DNA of 64,000 bases from Cycas panzhihuaensis (taxonomy: Eukaryota; Cycadophyta). The number at the start of each line of letters is the position of its first letter. The first letter of the stretch is position 1. The stretch is from positions 127,231,741-127,295,740 of the forward strand of contig CM041465.1 of assembly GCA_023213395.1 (NCBI GenBank). The letters run 5' to 3'. Positions 35,000 to 45,817 of the stretch are shown here, piece after piece. Under the pieces are notes generated by a model that was not told the origin of the DNA, made no database searches, and was given only the letters and a program-made list of their open reading frames with translations. The position numbers and the translations under genes were made by a program.

Positions 35000-35595
35000 G
35001 TGTAGCAGAGGTCCGGAGACTGGTAGAGGCTGTGGTGAGGGAGATATCCCCTCAAGTGTATGCAGAAAGGTAACCACCCGCCCAGGTAGGGGATGCGCCT
35101 AGAGCGGCAGGTACCCATGTGGAGGCATTTTCCCCATTGGTGAGGGCGAGAGACATTTGGGCCGCAGAGTCCCAGGAGCACATGACATTCTGAGGACGAC
35201 TGCAGTAGGAGCTGGATGAGGTGAGGCGTGAGAGGGATGAGCTACGCAGATGGGTCCAGGCCCTAGAGGTATAGGGCAGAGTAGGTGGAGATGCAGAGAG
35301 TAGGGTCCAGATAGCGGTACTAGAAGAGTACCTCAGAGTGATGGAGGAAGGACTCCGAGGAGAGAGGGATCGTATCCAGGCCCGATACGATCAACTGATG
35401 GCTCAAATGGCATTGAGGTCGAGCTGGAGCAGGACATATACCCACATGGTGGCGACGACCCCGAGATGACCACGAGACGAGGGAAGCGAGGCAGGCAGCT
35501 CGTGGAGGCCCAAGAGGAGCCTCAAAGGGATGTGGTCCCTAGGAGAGGGATCACACAGATCGGGAGATGGTACCTCAGGAGTGGGGCAGCAGTAG

Positions 35596-36257
35596 AGTAA
35601 GAGATGTGTATATGACTTTGACAGGGGAAAGCGCAGGCCTCTCGGGGGTCATATATAGAGTCATATGATTGTACCCCTCTTGCAAGGACACTGACTTCTC
35701 ATATGTATGATGTAACATATGATTTTTATTGCATATATATATACGGGGTAATTGGAATCCCATTCTAGTACGAGATGCTGTGTATATATCATATGTGGAT
35801 GACATGTATGTTTATTTTGTATGTTGTAAATATTATGCTGTAGATGTTATGTTGTGAATATTTTATTGTATAATGTACACATTTCCTTCTATGTATGGCT
35901 ATATGTCTAAAAGGAGCACACACACCCATCATGAGTGGAGATGATAGAGAGGTGTGAAGTTAGAGGATAGAGCAACATACATGTCCACGGAGGAGCATAG
36001 CGGAATATGCGAAGGAAACGATAGGTAGGAGAGAGGAGTGGCGATACTCCAAAGCATCGTCCTGATTAGGAAATGCCCAAGTAGGAAGATAACAGTTCCC
36101 AAGAGGGTACGAGAATACGAGTTCCACGGAAGGAACCAGAAAGAAGAAGAAAAAACCACCTTAAATTGCCATTCTACCCATGGTTGGGAAGAATGGGAAC
36201 AACCTAAGATGGTAGTTTAGGCTCATTTCAGAGCAGGGTGAAGGGATCGCCGAAAGA
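35596..36257. other. E2 spacer between antisense gene end and integrase stop
   Basis: Non-coding AT-rich tail, probably the 3' region of the plus-strand gene, with TATATATATA near 35735. Equivalent to 20703-21468 of E1. Confidence 0.5.
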
Positions 36258-37640
36258 TCATGCGTAAAATTTCTTAAGGAATTTCCTATTAACAGCTTTC
36301 TCAAATTCAAGCCCTTCTAGGGTGGCTATCCTATAGGCACCATTACCGAGGGATTCGATAATGACGAAAGGACCAACCCATCGTGGTTTGAACTTAGTCA
36401 AACGATCATGGAGGTACTCGAGCTTGAGGACGTGGTCCCCAGGGAACAAAGGATAAGAACGAAGATGTTTATCGTAGGTCCTTTTTGAGCGAGCTTTAGA
36501 TGCCAGGTTAGCCTGATAAGCAACTAATTATCTCTCATCCAAAGCCTCGAGGTCTAGAACACGAGCCTGACGGATCAACTCTTTGTTGATGAGACCTCGA
36601 AGGGAGACTCGCAAGGAAGGAATATCCACCTCCAGTGGGAGTACCACCCTGCATCAGTAGACCAGGGAGAACGGGGTCATTCCCATGGCAGAACGGATAG
36701 AGGTGCGGTAAGCCCACAAAGCAGAGGGCAGCTGAAGGTGCCAATCCTTTTGGGATTGAGCAATGGTTTTCTTAAGAATATTGACGAGAGTCTTATTGAA
36801 AGACTCCACTTGGCTATTTGCCTAAGGGTAGTAAGGGGAAGAGGTTTTATGAGAAATTTTGAACTTCTCACAAAGCTCATCCATTTCCTTATTACATAAA
36901 GGGGTTCTATTGTCAGTGATTAGGATGTCCGGAATCCCAAAATGGTAAATGATGTGCTGGTAAATGAATGTGGCTATCATTTTACTAGGAGTAGTGATCA
37001 AGGGGATGGCCTCTGCCCATTTAGTAAAATACTCTATGGCAGTCAAGATAAACTTATGCTGCAACAATGAAGGTGGGGAGATAGCCCCGATGAGGTCTAG
37101 TCCCCACTAAGCAAAAGGCCATGGTAAAACAATAGGATGCAAGGCCTCAGAAGGTACATGGGAGATGTTGGTGTGTTCCTAACATCACTGACATCTCAGA
37201 GCAAAGGCATGAGCATCCTTGAAAAGGGACGGCCAGAAATAGCCCATGTGAAGGATCCTCTAAGCCATAGACTAGCCCTCAAAGTGACCTCCACAAATAC
37301 CATGGTGGCATTCGTGAAGTACTTGGTCAGCTTCATCAGCAGTGATGCAGTGGAGGAGGATCCCATCAAAGAACCTCTTGTACAATACCTCGTCCATGAG
37401 GAGGTATTGCCTAGCAGAAGTCCAGATGTAAGATCTAACTTTACTACTAACACCAGGGTAGTATTGCTACTGTGTGAGATACCGCACTATATCACCATAC
37501 CACTCATTGTCACTAAGTGGATGGGGAGAGATGCCCTAAATCATCATGATAGACTCATCAGGGAGAGAGTCGTCAACGGGGGCACCAATGGAGTTAGGGA
37601 TAGGGGCGTCTACAAGTTGCTCAGCCACTACCATTCCCTT
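36258..37640 (-). pseudogene. E2 integrase
   Basis: Zinc domain ECHHGICGGHFEG with a following C-x2-C (second Cys kept, text CQxC). Core: WGLDLIGAI (about 37090-37115), ITDNRTPLCNKEMDEL (Gly of DNG is Arg) and SQVESFNKTLVNILKK (about 36775-36820), so the acidic triad is kept. The C-terminus, 36258-36449, is open: HVLKLEYLHDRLTKFKPRWV and LKKFYA, then TGA. TAG stops interrupt, for example before WGLD and after YYP. It would integrate the element. Confidence 0.9.
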
Positions 37641-38050
37641 CTTTGATTTTCAGTTGACGATATGGAGGTCAAATTCTTGAAGCAGGATGGCCCACCGGCT
37701 GGCCCTACTCATCAAATCTAAACGAGTGAGCAAGTATCGCAAGGGATCAGATTGAATGATCACCTTGGTATTATTGCCAAGCAAGTAGTGTCTGAACTTC
37801 TTAGTCACATGGACCAAGGAGAGGCACTCCTTCTCGGTAGGAGAATAATTAAGTTCAGTAGCCACGAGGGTGCGACTGATAAAATATATAACTCTCTATA
37901 TTCCTCAGTCATCCTCCTGAGTTGACATAGCGCCCAAGGATTTGTCAGTCGCCGAGGTGTAAAGGATGAAGGACCTATCGAATCGAGGAGACGCCAACGT
38001 AGGAGCAGAAGTGAGGGCTTCCTTAAGTCCTTTGAAGACCTTTTGGGTCT
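37641..38050 (-). pseudogene. E2 gypsy-type RNase H
   Basis: LVATELNYSPTEKECLSLVH, then VTKKFRHYLLGNNTKVIIQS and MSRASRWAILLQEFDLHIVN (37650-37865). It passes directly into MVVAEQLVDAPIPNS and the integrase linker, so no archaeal-like RNase H lies between them. Confidence 0.85.
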
Positions 38051-38945
38051 TATCAGACTAAGTAAAAGGAGCTTCCTTCTTTAATAGTTTCGTGAGGGGT
38101 TTAGCGCTTACAACGAAGTCTGCTAAGAAGTGCCTGAGCAAACTGAGCCTTCCTAGAAACGACTTAATCTGTTGTTGGGTTTTAGGTGGTGACATGTCAA
38201 GGATTGTCCTAACCTTGTCAGGATCAATCTGGATTACTTGTTTAGATACAAGGAACCCAAGGAGTTTACTCAAGATAATGGCAAATATGTACTTGAGCAT
38301 ATTTAGACTGACGTGATACTTACGGAATCATGAGAAGATGGCACGCAAGTTAGATGGATGATGGGCCCTAACATGGGAGAGACCCATCATATCATCCATG
38401 AAGACCTCCAATGTGTTATCAATGAGGTCATGGAAAATGAAATGCATGGATCTTTAGTAAGTAGCACCTGCATTCTTAAGACCAAGGAGCATCGCCTTGT
38501 AGGCAAAGATACCCCAAGGTGTAGTGAAGGCCGTCTTATGGCGGTTTTCAAGAGAAATCTGAATTTGGTTATAACCAGAGAAGCTGTCCATTAGAGACAT
38601 AACTTTAAATCTAGTGGTGTGATCAATAATTTGATCAATAAAGGGGAATGGGAAGTTGTCCTTAGGACAAGCATTGTTAATGTCATGGAAATCGACACAT
38701 ATATGAATTGCCCCATTCTTTTTAGCAATGGGGATAATATTGGAGACCCATTTAGGGTAGTCAATGGAAGTAATAAGCCCAGCATCCAGAAGCTTCTCAA
38801 CCTCCATCTTGACGGTGGCCGAGAGCTTCGGGTGAAGGGGACGCTGCTTCTGGCGTACAGGGCAGGCGCCAAGAATGGTGGTGAGGTTATGGATAACAGT
38901 GGAGGGGTTAATTCCCTTTATGTCAGCATAATCCCAGGCAAACAC
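38051..38945 (-). pseudogene. E2 reverse transcriptase
   Basis: An open stretch 38457-38945 carries MFAWDYADIKGINPSTVIHN, VEKLLDAGLITSIDYPKWVS, CVDFHDINNACPKDNFPFPF and MSLMDSFSGYNQIQISLENR, up to GLKNAGATY, where TAA (38454-38456) replaces the usual Gln. Downstream in the same frame are RSMHFIFHDLIDN and EVFMDDMMGLSHVRAHHP, with the FMDD active site near 38395. KQVIQIDPDKVRTILDMSPP and LSLLRHFLADFVVSAKPLTK complete the thumb region. This is a Tat-type gypsy RT, FMDD in place of YVDD. Confidence 0.92.
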
Positions 38946-39750
38946 GTCTCAAAACTCCTAGAATAGAAGGGACTACTCCCTTATCTCATCAAGAGAACAC
39001 TCCAACCCGACCTTAATGACCTTACTGGGGGCCAAGACTATGTCTTGGGTTTCTCCTATGCACATGGCATTGCCCTCCTTGAAATGGAGAGGGGCAAGGT
39101 TAACAAGAGGATGTGGAATAGGAGACGGGATCGGGTCGGCAAGTGTGGATCCAATCGCAAGGACCTTCTGGTGGCCAAGCTTGTGGTGACCAGAAGGCAA
39201 GTTGGGTGCAAAGCCAACTAGGCGCTTAAGTAGGGCTTTATCATCCTCAAAGTAGTCCACCCCAGGGATGACCTTACTTCAAGTAGAGGAAGTACTAGAG
39301 GGAGTGTAAGTAACAGGACCGTGATGGTCGTCAGGTTGCTCGACTTCCTCACAAGACTCTGAAGGAGAGTCACAAAGAGGCTCCTTAGGAGGAGCGAAAG
39401 GCAGTTCTTTGAAGCCACCACCTGCAGGGGGTGATAAGGGAGAAGAACTGACGATGGGCGAGTTAACACGAGCAATGACATGTGACACGTAAGAGTGGCT
39501 AGCCTCACTAATGAAAGAGGTTCTAGACGGGGATCTAGAACGAGACGGGTGTGACCTACTGGCACGGAGGAAACAGATGGGGTGGAGACAATCCTCATCC
39601 TCATCGTGTGACTCATCATTACTAAACAAAGCAAGGTACCCATAACTCCCAACGCCAATAGGGGCGAACTACGTGAGACTAGGGGAAGAAGATGCAAGAT
39701 CTTTTTCAGGTGGGTTAGGTATGCCAATAGAGCAAGCCGAGGCGTGTGTG
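38946..39750 (-). pseudogene. E2 linker between protease and RT
   Basis: Acidic and Ser-rich hinge (DESHDEDEDCLHPICFLRAS, SRSHPSRSRSPSR) and then DYFEDDKALLKRLVGFAPNL and FKEGNAMCIGETQDIVLAPS. It is conserved with E1 24207-24773. The boundary with the protease is uncertain. No known function. Confidence 0.7.
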
Positions 39751-40403
39751 GAAGGACCTCGATTTGCTGAATTGGTAGAACGAGTTTATTTGGTAAATGG
39801 GCATTCGTGGAGAATCACTCTCATCCACCCGTCATTGACGAATTTAAGTTGTCCCCAAAGAGTCGAGCACACAGCTCTCATTTGGTCGAGCCATGGATGA
39901 CCTAGGAGGAGGTTGTAGTCAACGTCAACGTCGATGACTACAACATCAGTAAGAACAGTCTTGCCCTCAAGGGTGAGCAGAATCATGATAGATCCCAAGG
40001 GGGTCTTCTCGCTACCATCATGACCTTGGCATCACCATGGAATAGGTTCCAAGGCAGAAATACCAAGCTCTTGCATGACACGTAAGGGCATGGCATTCAT
40101 AGAAGAACCATTATCAACAACAGTCCTTTGAAGGGTACAATCGGGTGTATCAATAGTGATAGTGAATGGGAAGTTCCACTGATGTTCCCGTTCACTGGTG
40201 GGAGGAAGGTCCTTAGGATCAAATGAAATAACGGGTCCACAACTTTGGGTAACACCCAAAACATGGACAGGCGCATCATTCAATCCTAAAGCTTCTAGGA
40301 GGAGGGCCCACTGCTCGGGACAACTCCTCAAAGCGTCCATCAAGGACATTCCTGCGGCAATAGTATGAAGCTCATCCACGATGGAGAAGGGCTTACCCTT
40401 CAT
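39751..40403 (-). pseudogene. E2 aspartic protease
   Basis: An open frame 40032-40403 begins MKGKPFSIVDELHTIAAGMS and holds the active site VVDNGSSMNAMPLRVMQELG. After a break, TVLTDVVVIDVDVDYNLLLG and HPWLDQMRAVCSTLWGQLKF complete the domain (39786-39998). It is the best preserved protease of the three Tat copies. Confidence 0.88.
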
Positions 40404-42839
40404 CGTGGGCTGAGTAAGTGCCCTTCAGAAATCGTAACGACCTGGGTGCACAAAAATAACCTTGGGGAAGAGAGGTATTTCTGGAGGAAGGTTCTCCAGA
40501 AGAAGGTCAGAAGGAGTGGAAGAAGAAGAAGCTCTCGCTGCTTCCTTGGCGACCTGAGACCACGTAAGGGCATAGGAAGGAGTTGCCTCAAGCAACTAGA
40601 TCGCCTTCTTCCCCTTGTTCCAGGGCTGCGAGGGTGATGGAGTACGATGGCTAGGGGAACGAGAGGAAGAGGAAGAGTCTTGGGCACCCTTCCCTTTGTC
40701 ACGAGAAGGACGGGAATTAGGTGATCTTCCTCGATTCCAGTGATTCTTGATTTGGGTGTTGCGATCGCATTCCCCATGTTTAGGGAACGGATCCTTGTGA
40801 ACTGGTTGGTCCAAATTAGGCCTTGAGGCCCGTTTGGGGTAAGAGTTACGTCAAGGGGTATCCTTAGGATGCTGGGCCCTATAACGTGAGTCATGGTGGA
40901 AGCACTCCCCATGAATGGAGCACCACTTCTTCTCAAGCGGAGGATCTAACCTTCTCGCTTGAGAGGACTGGGCATTTCTATTCCTAGGGAGAGGAGCTTG
41001 AGTTGTTTGTTAGACTTGTTTATTGGATGTAGGGGATGAAGGAGCTTGAAGCTTGAGCTCCTTCATGGTATGCTCAAATGAGCGTATGGCTGATGTGAGA
41101 GGGTCTAAAGTCCTCTCAGTCAGATGAGAGGAAGACTGGGTAGGTTGTGAAGGTTTGGTATCTTTGGTTGAAGGTGGTGTTTCACGTCGTTGTAAGGGCT
41201 TAAGAGGTTTCTTAAGACTAGCTTAGATCTCAATAGCCTCCAACACCAAATACTTAGCGATCACGGAGTCGCATGTGGTCACCCCTATTTTAAGGACTTT
41301 CACATGCACTTCGGGATGAAGTGCATTGACGAAGAGATCTTGCTTCAACTCTTCGGGCAATGTTGCCTTAGTAGAGTGAAGCAAGTCATGAAATCGCCAC
41401 AAAAAGTTATGATTCATTTCATCATGACCTTGTTTGAGTGAAAAGAGTGACTTCATTCCGCTCTCCAGTGGATGAGCTACATCAAAATAATTGATGAACT
41501 CATCCACCAATTGCTGGAATGAATGGATGGAGTGAGCAGGGAGACGGTAAAACCACTTAAGGGCATCACCCTATAAGGATCATAGGAACAATTTCATTAG
41601 AATGTGGTCGTAAGCCTAGTAATCGATGCATGCCATAGAAAAGCTACGATATGTTCACTGGGTCATGTATGACGAAGTTCCGTCGAATCTAGGAACTTCA
41701 GGGGGATGAGGCAGTAGATTGGTTCTTAGTGCCTCAATGGATAGAGGTGTTGATATAAAGTCCATAAAGGGGCATGCCCTTGGATGGACCATAGGGTCAA
41801 CGAATGATGTAATGGGTAACAAACAAAGAGCGGATGGGGGTGGCATACCCATCCCTCCTTGAGGAAACGCCCCCTGCTGAGAAGGGACTTGAGGATAAGT
41901 GCCTTGAAAGGGAGTCGGGTTCCCTTATAAAGGCATGGCAAGAGGAATTACGCTAGATGATGGAAAAGACGAATGCAAAACTGGGTTTTACCTATATGGG
42001 CCACCCATAGGTGGGGCGACCCCATATGGGTGTAGCTGATTCACTCTATAAGCTGGGAGATGGCTTCCTCTACCCTGCCCCTAAGGTTGAGAAGTATACC
42101 CTGGGGGAACGTAGAAGGAAGCATCAATGTGCTGGTTTTGAGGGTGTGTGGGAGCGGGTCCCACATGACTGATAGCTGAAAGGTTAGTAAGATCGACAGG
42201 CCTACTAGGAAAGGTATGTGCCACATTAGGGGATGGCACATTAGTTTGGCTAGGGACGGGTATGTTAACCTTCAACTAGAGGAAAGACATACCACGGGAA
42301 GATCCCGAAACACTAAGACCTTGGTGAGAAATGGAAGGTGCAATATGTACCCCCACTACAGGAATAGGAAAGGAGTAGGACACATGCGTAGGCATAAAGG
42401 GATTGGTCATCACTGGAAGAGCAGATGAGGATGAAGCACATAGGGGAGGAGCAGAAGAAGAAGAGGCTCATGCACGGAGAGCATCCTCAAACCATCCAGG
42501 ACACGGTTGGAAGCATGTTGTGTGGTGACACTCATTGAGAGCTTCAACTACGTCGATAGGAGGGGTTCCCACATACCCGTAAGAGGTAGTTGGGACCTCG
42601 AACGAAGTAGATCCCTCAGGACGCTCCTCATAAGAGTCACTGATTGAGTGGTAAGTCTCAAGAGGAACGGATCCTTCTACCACATGGGTAGAGGGATGGA
42701 TGTTGAGCGAGTGATGTTGGTCACTCGGGTAGTAAAGGGGGTCATCACCCTCCTGGGTGGACCCTGGAATAGAGGAAGGAAAATCATAGGTTTCCAAAGT
42801 TGAGGTGTGGTAGGCCCAATCAAAAGAGTATCCCTCCAT
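40404..42839 (-). pseudogene. E2 gag
   Basis: Start ATG 42839 (MEGYSFDWAYHTSTLETYDF), open to about 42468 through TPPIDVVEALNECHHTTCF. A Pro/Ser/Gln-rich linker follows (SQTNVPSPNVAHTFPSRP). The capsid-like domain has PLSIEALRTNLLPHPPEVPR and FDG (about 41685-41750), and FINYFDVAHPLESGMKSLFS and MNHNFLWRFHDLLHSTKATL (41223-41510). The knuckle-like block is KWCSIHGECFHHDSRYR (about 40880-40930), with C-x2-H-x2-C spacing unlike the usual CCHC. It is followed by the basic NHWNRGRSPNSRPSRDKGKG tail. Confidence 0.85.
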
Positions 42840-43083
42840 AGTCAAATCAGTATCTTATAAAGGAAGAGGGCGATACTTGGGGTCTTCTAATAATGGAGGT
42901 AGACCGCATAAGCAATAAGAAAAGCATCACATCCAAGGTCAGCTAACAATGTTAGGAAAAAGAAAGGGCAGTAAAGGCACACGCATTAAGGGCTGCCCAA
43001 CGAAGAGATCAAAGTAGGAAAAGGACCACAAAAAGGTAGCAAAACCAACGGAAGAGAGTAGAAACTAGCTCCCTTACTAGAAG

Positions 43084-43101
43084 TCCCCAGTATGGTCGCC
43101 A
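43084..43101 (-). promoter_or_regulatory. E2 primer-binding site
   Basis: Minus strand TGGCGACCATACTGGGGA begins one base after the LTR CA. It is not the initiator-Met type. The exact tRNA was not identified. Confidence 0.8.
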
Positions 43102-43102
43102 G

Positions 43103-45817
43103 TGGATGCGTATCTACAGGATATCTATCTAACTAAGTAGGAATGGTAAGAGCGGTCGATAATATGATGGAGAAAAGGCCTACGAGTAGGGCAAGTACCA
43201 CGCAGGGCACCCTGTGTGCTAGAGCGCAAGTTTGAGACCTGCAAATGGAATATAGCTACCAAAGAGTGATCCCCTCACTTCAAACAGGAGGTGGGGAGGC
43301 ATAGGGTTAGCCTGGGTTGACCTAAGGGAAAGGATCCTCCCACCCTTAGATGGCCAGAAGGGGAAGGAGAGAACCCTTTGAAGGTTTCCCTAGAGCAACA
43401 AGAAGCAAGGAAGGATAGGCAAGTAGGTAGCCTATGGACGGGGTCACCTCGGTTATCTGGCTAAGTGGGGAACTGAGAGAACGTAAGAGGGATAACCCAA
43501 GGAAATGGGTCGAGGTATGCCTAAGCAAACTAACTAAATAAACAAATAATAAAGAGAGAAGGAAGTTGCACGACAAGAGAAGGGAAAAGGTGCAAAGGAA
43601 GGTTTCCTAAAACCTTTTCCTATGGCAAAAGGAGATGCAAGCGATAAAGTAAATAAAGTATGAACCAAAGCAAGGTTGATTTCTTCTCTATTTCCAATGA
43701 GTTAATTACTACTATGTAAAGGAAACTCAAAAGGAAAAGGTGATAGAATGGAGCGAGAGCGTGTACCTGGAATAGAAGCATGTTACAATGGTGGCGCTCC
43801 CAAGAGGCACTCAAAGCTACTCCACAGGGCGCGGCAGTCGTAAAGAGTCATGGCGGATCGGAACAAGGGGCTCCCTTACCTTCCCCAAAAAAATACTAAA
43901 GTACCAAACAAAGGAAAGAAAGGGACCAAATGCTAGCAATAAATGAAGTACAAGAATACAACATGAATGGGAGCGCTTATCGGCAAAGGAAGAAAGGAAG
44001 AAAGATCCTTTGCGCTTTCTAAATACCTGCAAGTAAATGACAACCTTCCCTTTTCCGAAGAAAGGGTGCTAACATACAATGGAAAGATCCTAACAATACA
44101 TGTATATGTAAAGCAAATATAGACTTAAATATGTGTATGTTAGTATCAATATAATGATGATAGTATATAAAGGAGGATAACCAAAATAAATGGAAAGTAA
44201 CCGGTAAGCCTCAGAGTGGCCCACCTCCCACAAGAACAACCCCAACCTCCCCCAAAAGCCACGAGGCAGCAAGGGTAAGGCTAAGAAAGATGGCTGGAAA
44301 TAGTAGCAAGAGAGTTGAAAAGAGCCAAAGAGGACCTACAGCAAGCCGGGGTGCTATGAAGAGCAAACCGGGTTGCCGGGAAAGGAGTTGGGTAAAGGGC
44401 AAGTAGTCAGGATTTATATGAGTCACCCAAATTGAAGCACAAGCCCTCAAACCAGTGCTGTAACATGTGACAGTGCTGATTTCAGTGGTTAAGGAAGGCC
44501 CAACACACCTTTGTTTGAGTGCCAAGGACAGCATGGAGCAAAAGGGAAGGTTTACGGGGCTAAGAGCCACTTGAGGAGCGTGGAAGGTGGTACGAAATCC
44601 ACCCAGCTCTCTCCCAAACCCTATGCAACCCCTCTTTGCTACTGCCTTGAGCAACAAACACATGCAAGGAGGCACACATTATAGGAGTAAAATAGTCTAA
44701 TACAAAGGGAAAAACAACCTTTAAAAACCCAAGCAAGAGGACAAGCAAAATAGGGCATCAATTGAATAAGAAAATAACTCAAATCAATGAATACCTAAGA
44801 AGAGGAGGGGAGGTCATTGCCTCTGTCAAGGGCTATTGAAGAGAGGCTAAGAAATCAGCCCAGAAACTGTGGAATAGTAGGTTTGGAACCCTGCTAATGG
44901 AGTTGGAGGAAAACACCTGCACTTAGAATGCTTGATGGCTACCTAAGCAAGAATCCATTGAGATCTCTCCAAAGGGGCCCTATCCAAGGCATGTGAAGGG
45001 CTGGGAAGATGTCCTAGTCATACTAAAGGAGAGTTGGGCACTAGAGGAGAGGTACAAGTCCTTTAGCAGTAGTAGAGTAGCAGAGAATAGCAGAGCACAG
45101 GGCAGTTTCCTTGAGGAGCAATCTAAAAAATGAATAAAAGATCCTAAAAATGAGCTAATGATGACTTAAATACCTAGCCCAAACCCTAAAGCGAGCAATT
45201 AGGGCGCAGTTGGAGGCAAGTTGAGTCACGAGACATGTGGCAGTTTTGCAATAAATGTGAAATTGCCACGATAATTTTTTAAAAAATAAATATAGAGAGT
45301 CATCCCGCCACAAAATTCGCGGTACCATAGAATTTGGCAAGAAGATTATGAAATTACTAAAGATTCACCCGAAGGTGAAAATCGCCCGGCACAGCCCAGT
45401 CCGTGGACCAATGACAAAAAAAGCCAATAAAGGGCTGAGACACCTACCCGAGGGCAAATAAGCCAACAAACGTGTCCAAAAGAGCAAAAATAGGATTTAA
45501 ACGATGTGGCAAGTCAACCAAACAATGACGGGTCATCACACAGGCGGAGGTGGCACATGCCAAGCGGATCTTGGAGTGAGTAGGGCAGAATGTGGGAAGT
45601 GAAATGGCCACCGGGGTGCCACACTTGCTGGAAGTGTGCCCCCGCTATAGTTATCATTGGCTAAGTAAGTGTAGACGAAGACAAAATCATCTACAAGGTC
45701 ACAACATGCAAACATGCAAGCAAACACTCATCAAAAGAAAGCGATGATAAGGTGAGAAGCATACCTGCACTTACTTGAGTCGGCAATCCCATATCCATTC
45801 CCAGAAGCCGAGAAACA
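43103..45817 (-). repeat. E2 5' LTR (2715 bp)
   Basis: Partner of 28986-31685. Stretches of tens of bases are identical and most differences are transitions. The hairpin copy lies at 45307-45338, 479 bp from the LTR start. A plus-strand TATATAAAGG is at about 44165. Confidence 0.9.
45307..45338. repeat. Hairpin in E2 5' LTR
   Basis: Decayed copy of 31168-31205 with core TTCGCGGTACC and outer GCCA/TGGC. Confidence 0.7.

Larger units (their letters stand above)
33186..35595 (+). pseudogene. E2 antisense split gene for a plant mobile domain (PMD) protein
   Basis: Proposed structure: exon 1 33186-33209 (MAIARLDP), intron 1 33210-33686 (donor now ATGAGT, a G-to-A change from GTGAGT; acceptor GACAG), exon 2 33687-34888, intron 2 34889-34999 (GTGAGA...GGCAG, 111 bp), exon 3 35000-35595. 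Exon 2 has GLLVDIVSYWDRRRHVFHLP, then VGDVVVMLRDIQRILGVP, REIPGGWLDVV and LLxCWFFDHF: a plant mobile domain. It ends in an acidic, Gly/Pro/Ser-rich hinge. Exon 3 reads VAEVRRLVEAVVREISPQVY, then ELDEVRRERDELRRWVQALE and VLEEYLRVMEEGLRGERDRI, a probable coiled coil, and stops at TAG 35593. One frame shift near 33985 and about ten stops (mostly TAG) break it. The function is unknown. Confidence 0.83.
28986..45817 (-). mobile_element. E2: Tat-type Ty3/gypsy element inserted in the E1 5' LTR
   Basis: The 16,832-bp element has LTRs 28986-31685 (2700 bp) and 43103-45817 (2715 bp) and an internal region of 11.4 kb. Gene order is as in E1. The duplication is imperfect: CATTT (28981-28985) against CATAC (45818-45822); the uninterrupted E1 LTR has CATAC at this place. 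The LTR pair is visibly closer than the E1 pair, which fits a younger insertion. E1 and E2 LTRs are related but clearly diverged, so they are sister families. Confidence 0.9.

Noticed and set aside
37137-37646. Plus-strand open frame of 169 codons over E2 integrase and RNase H linker
   Set aside because: The minus strand here clearly encodes integrase zinc-domain and linker text shared with E1 and E4. The plus frame is not kept in E1.
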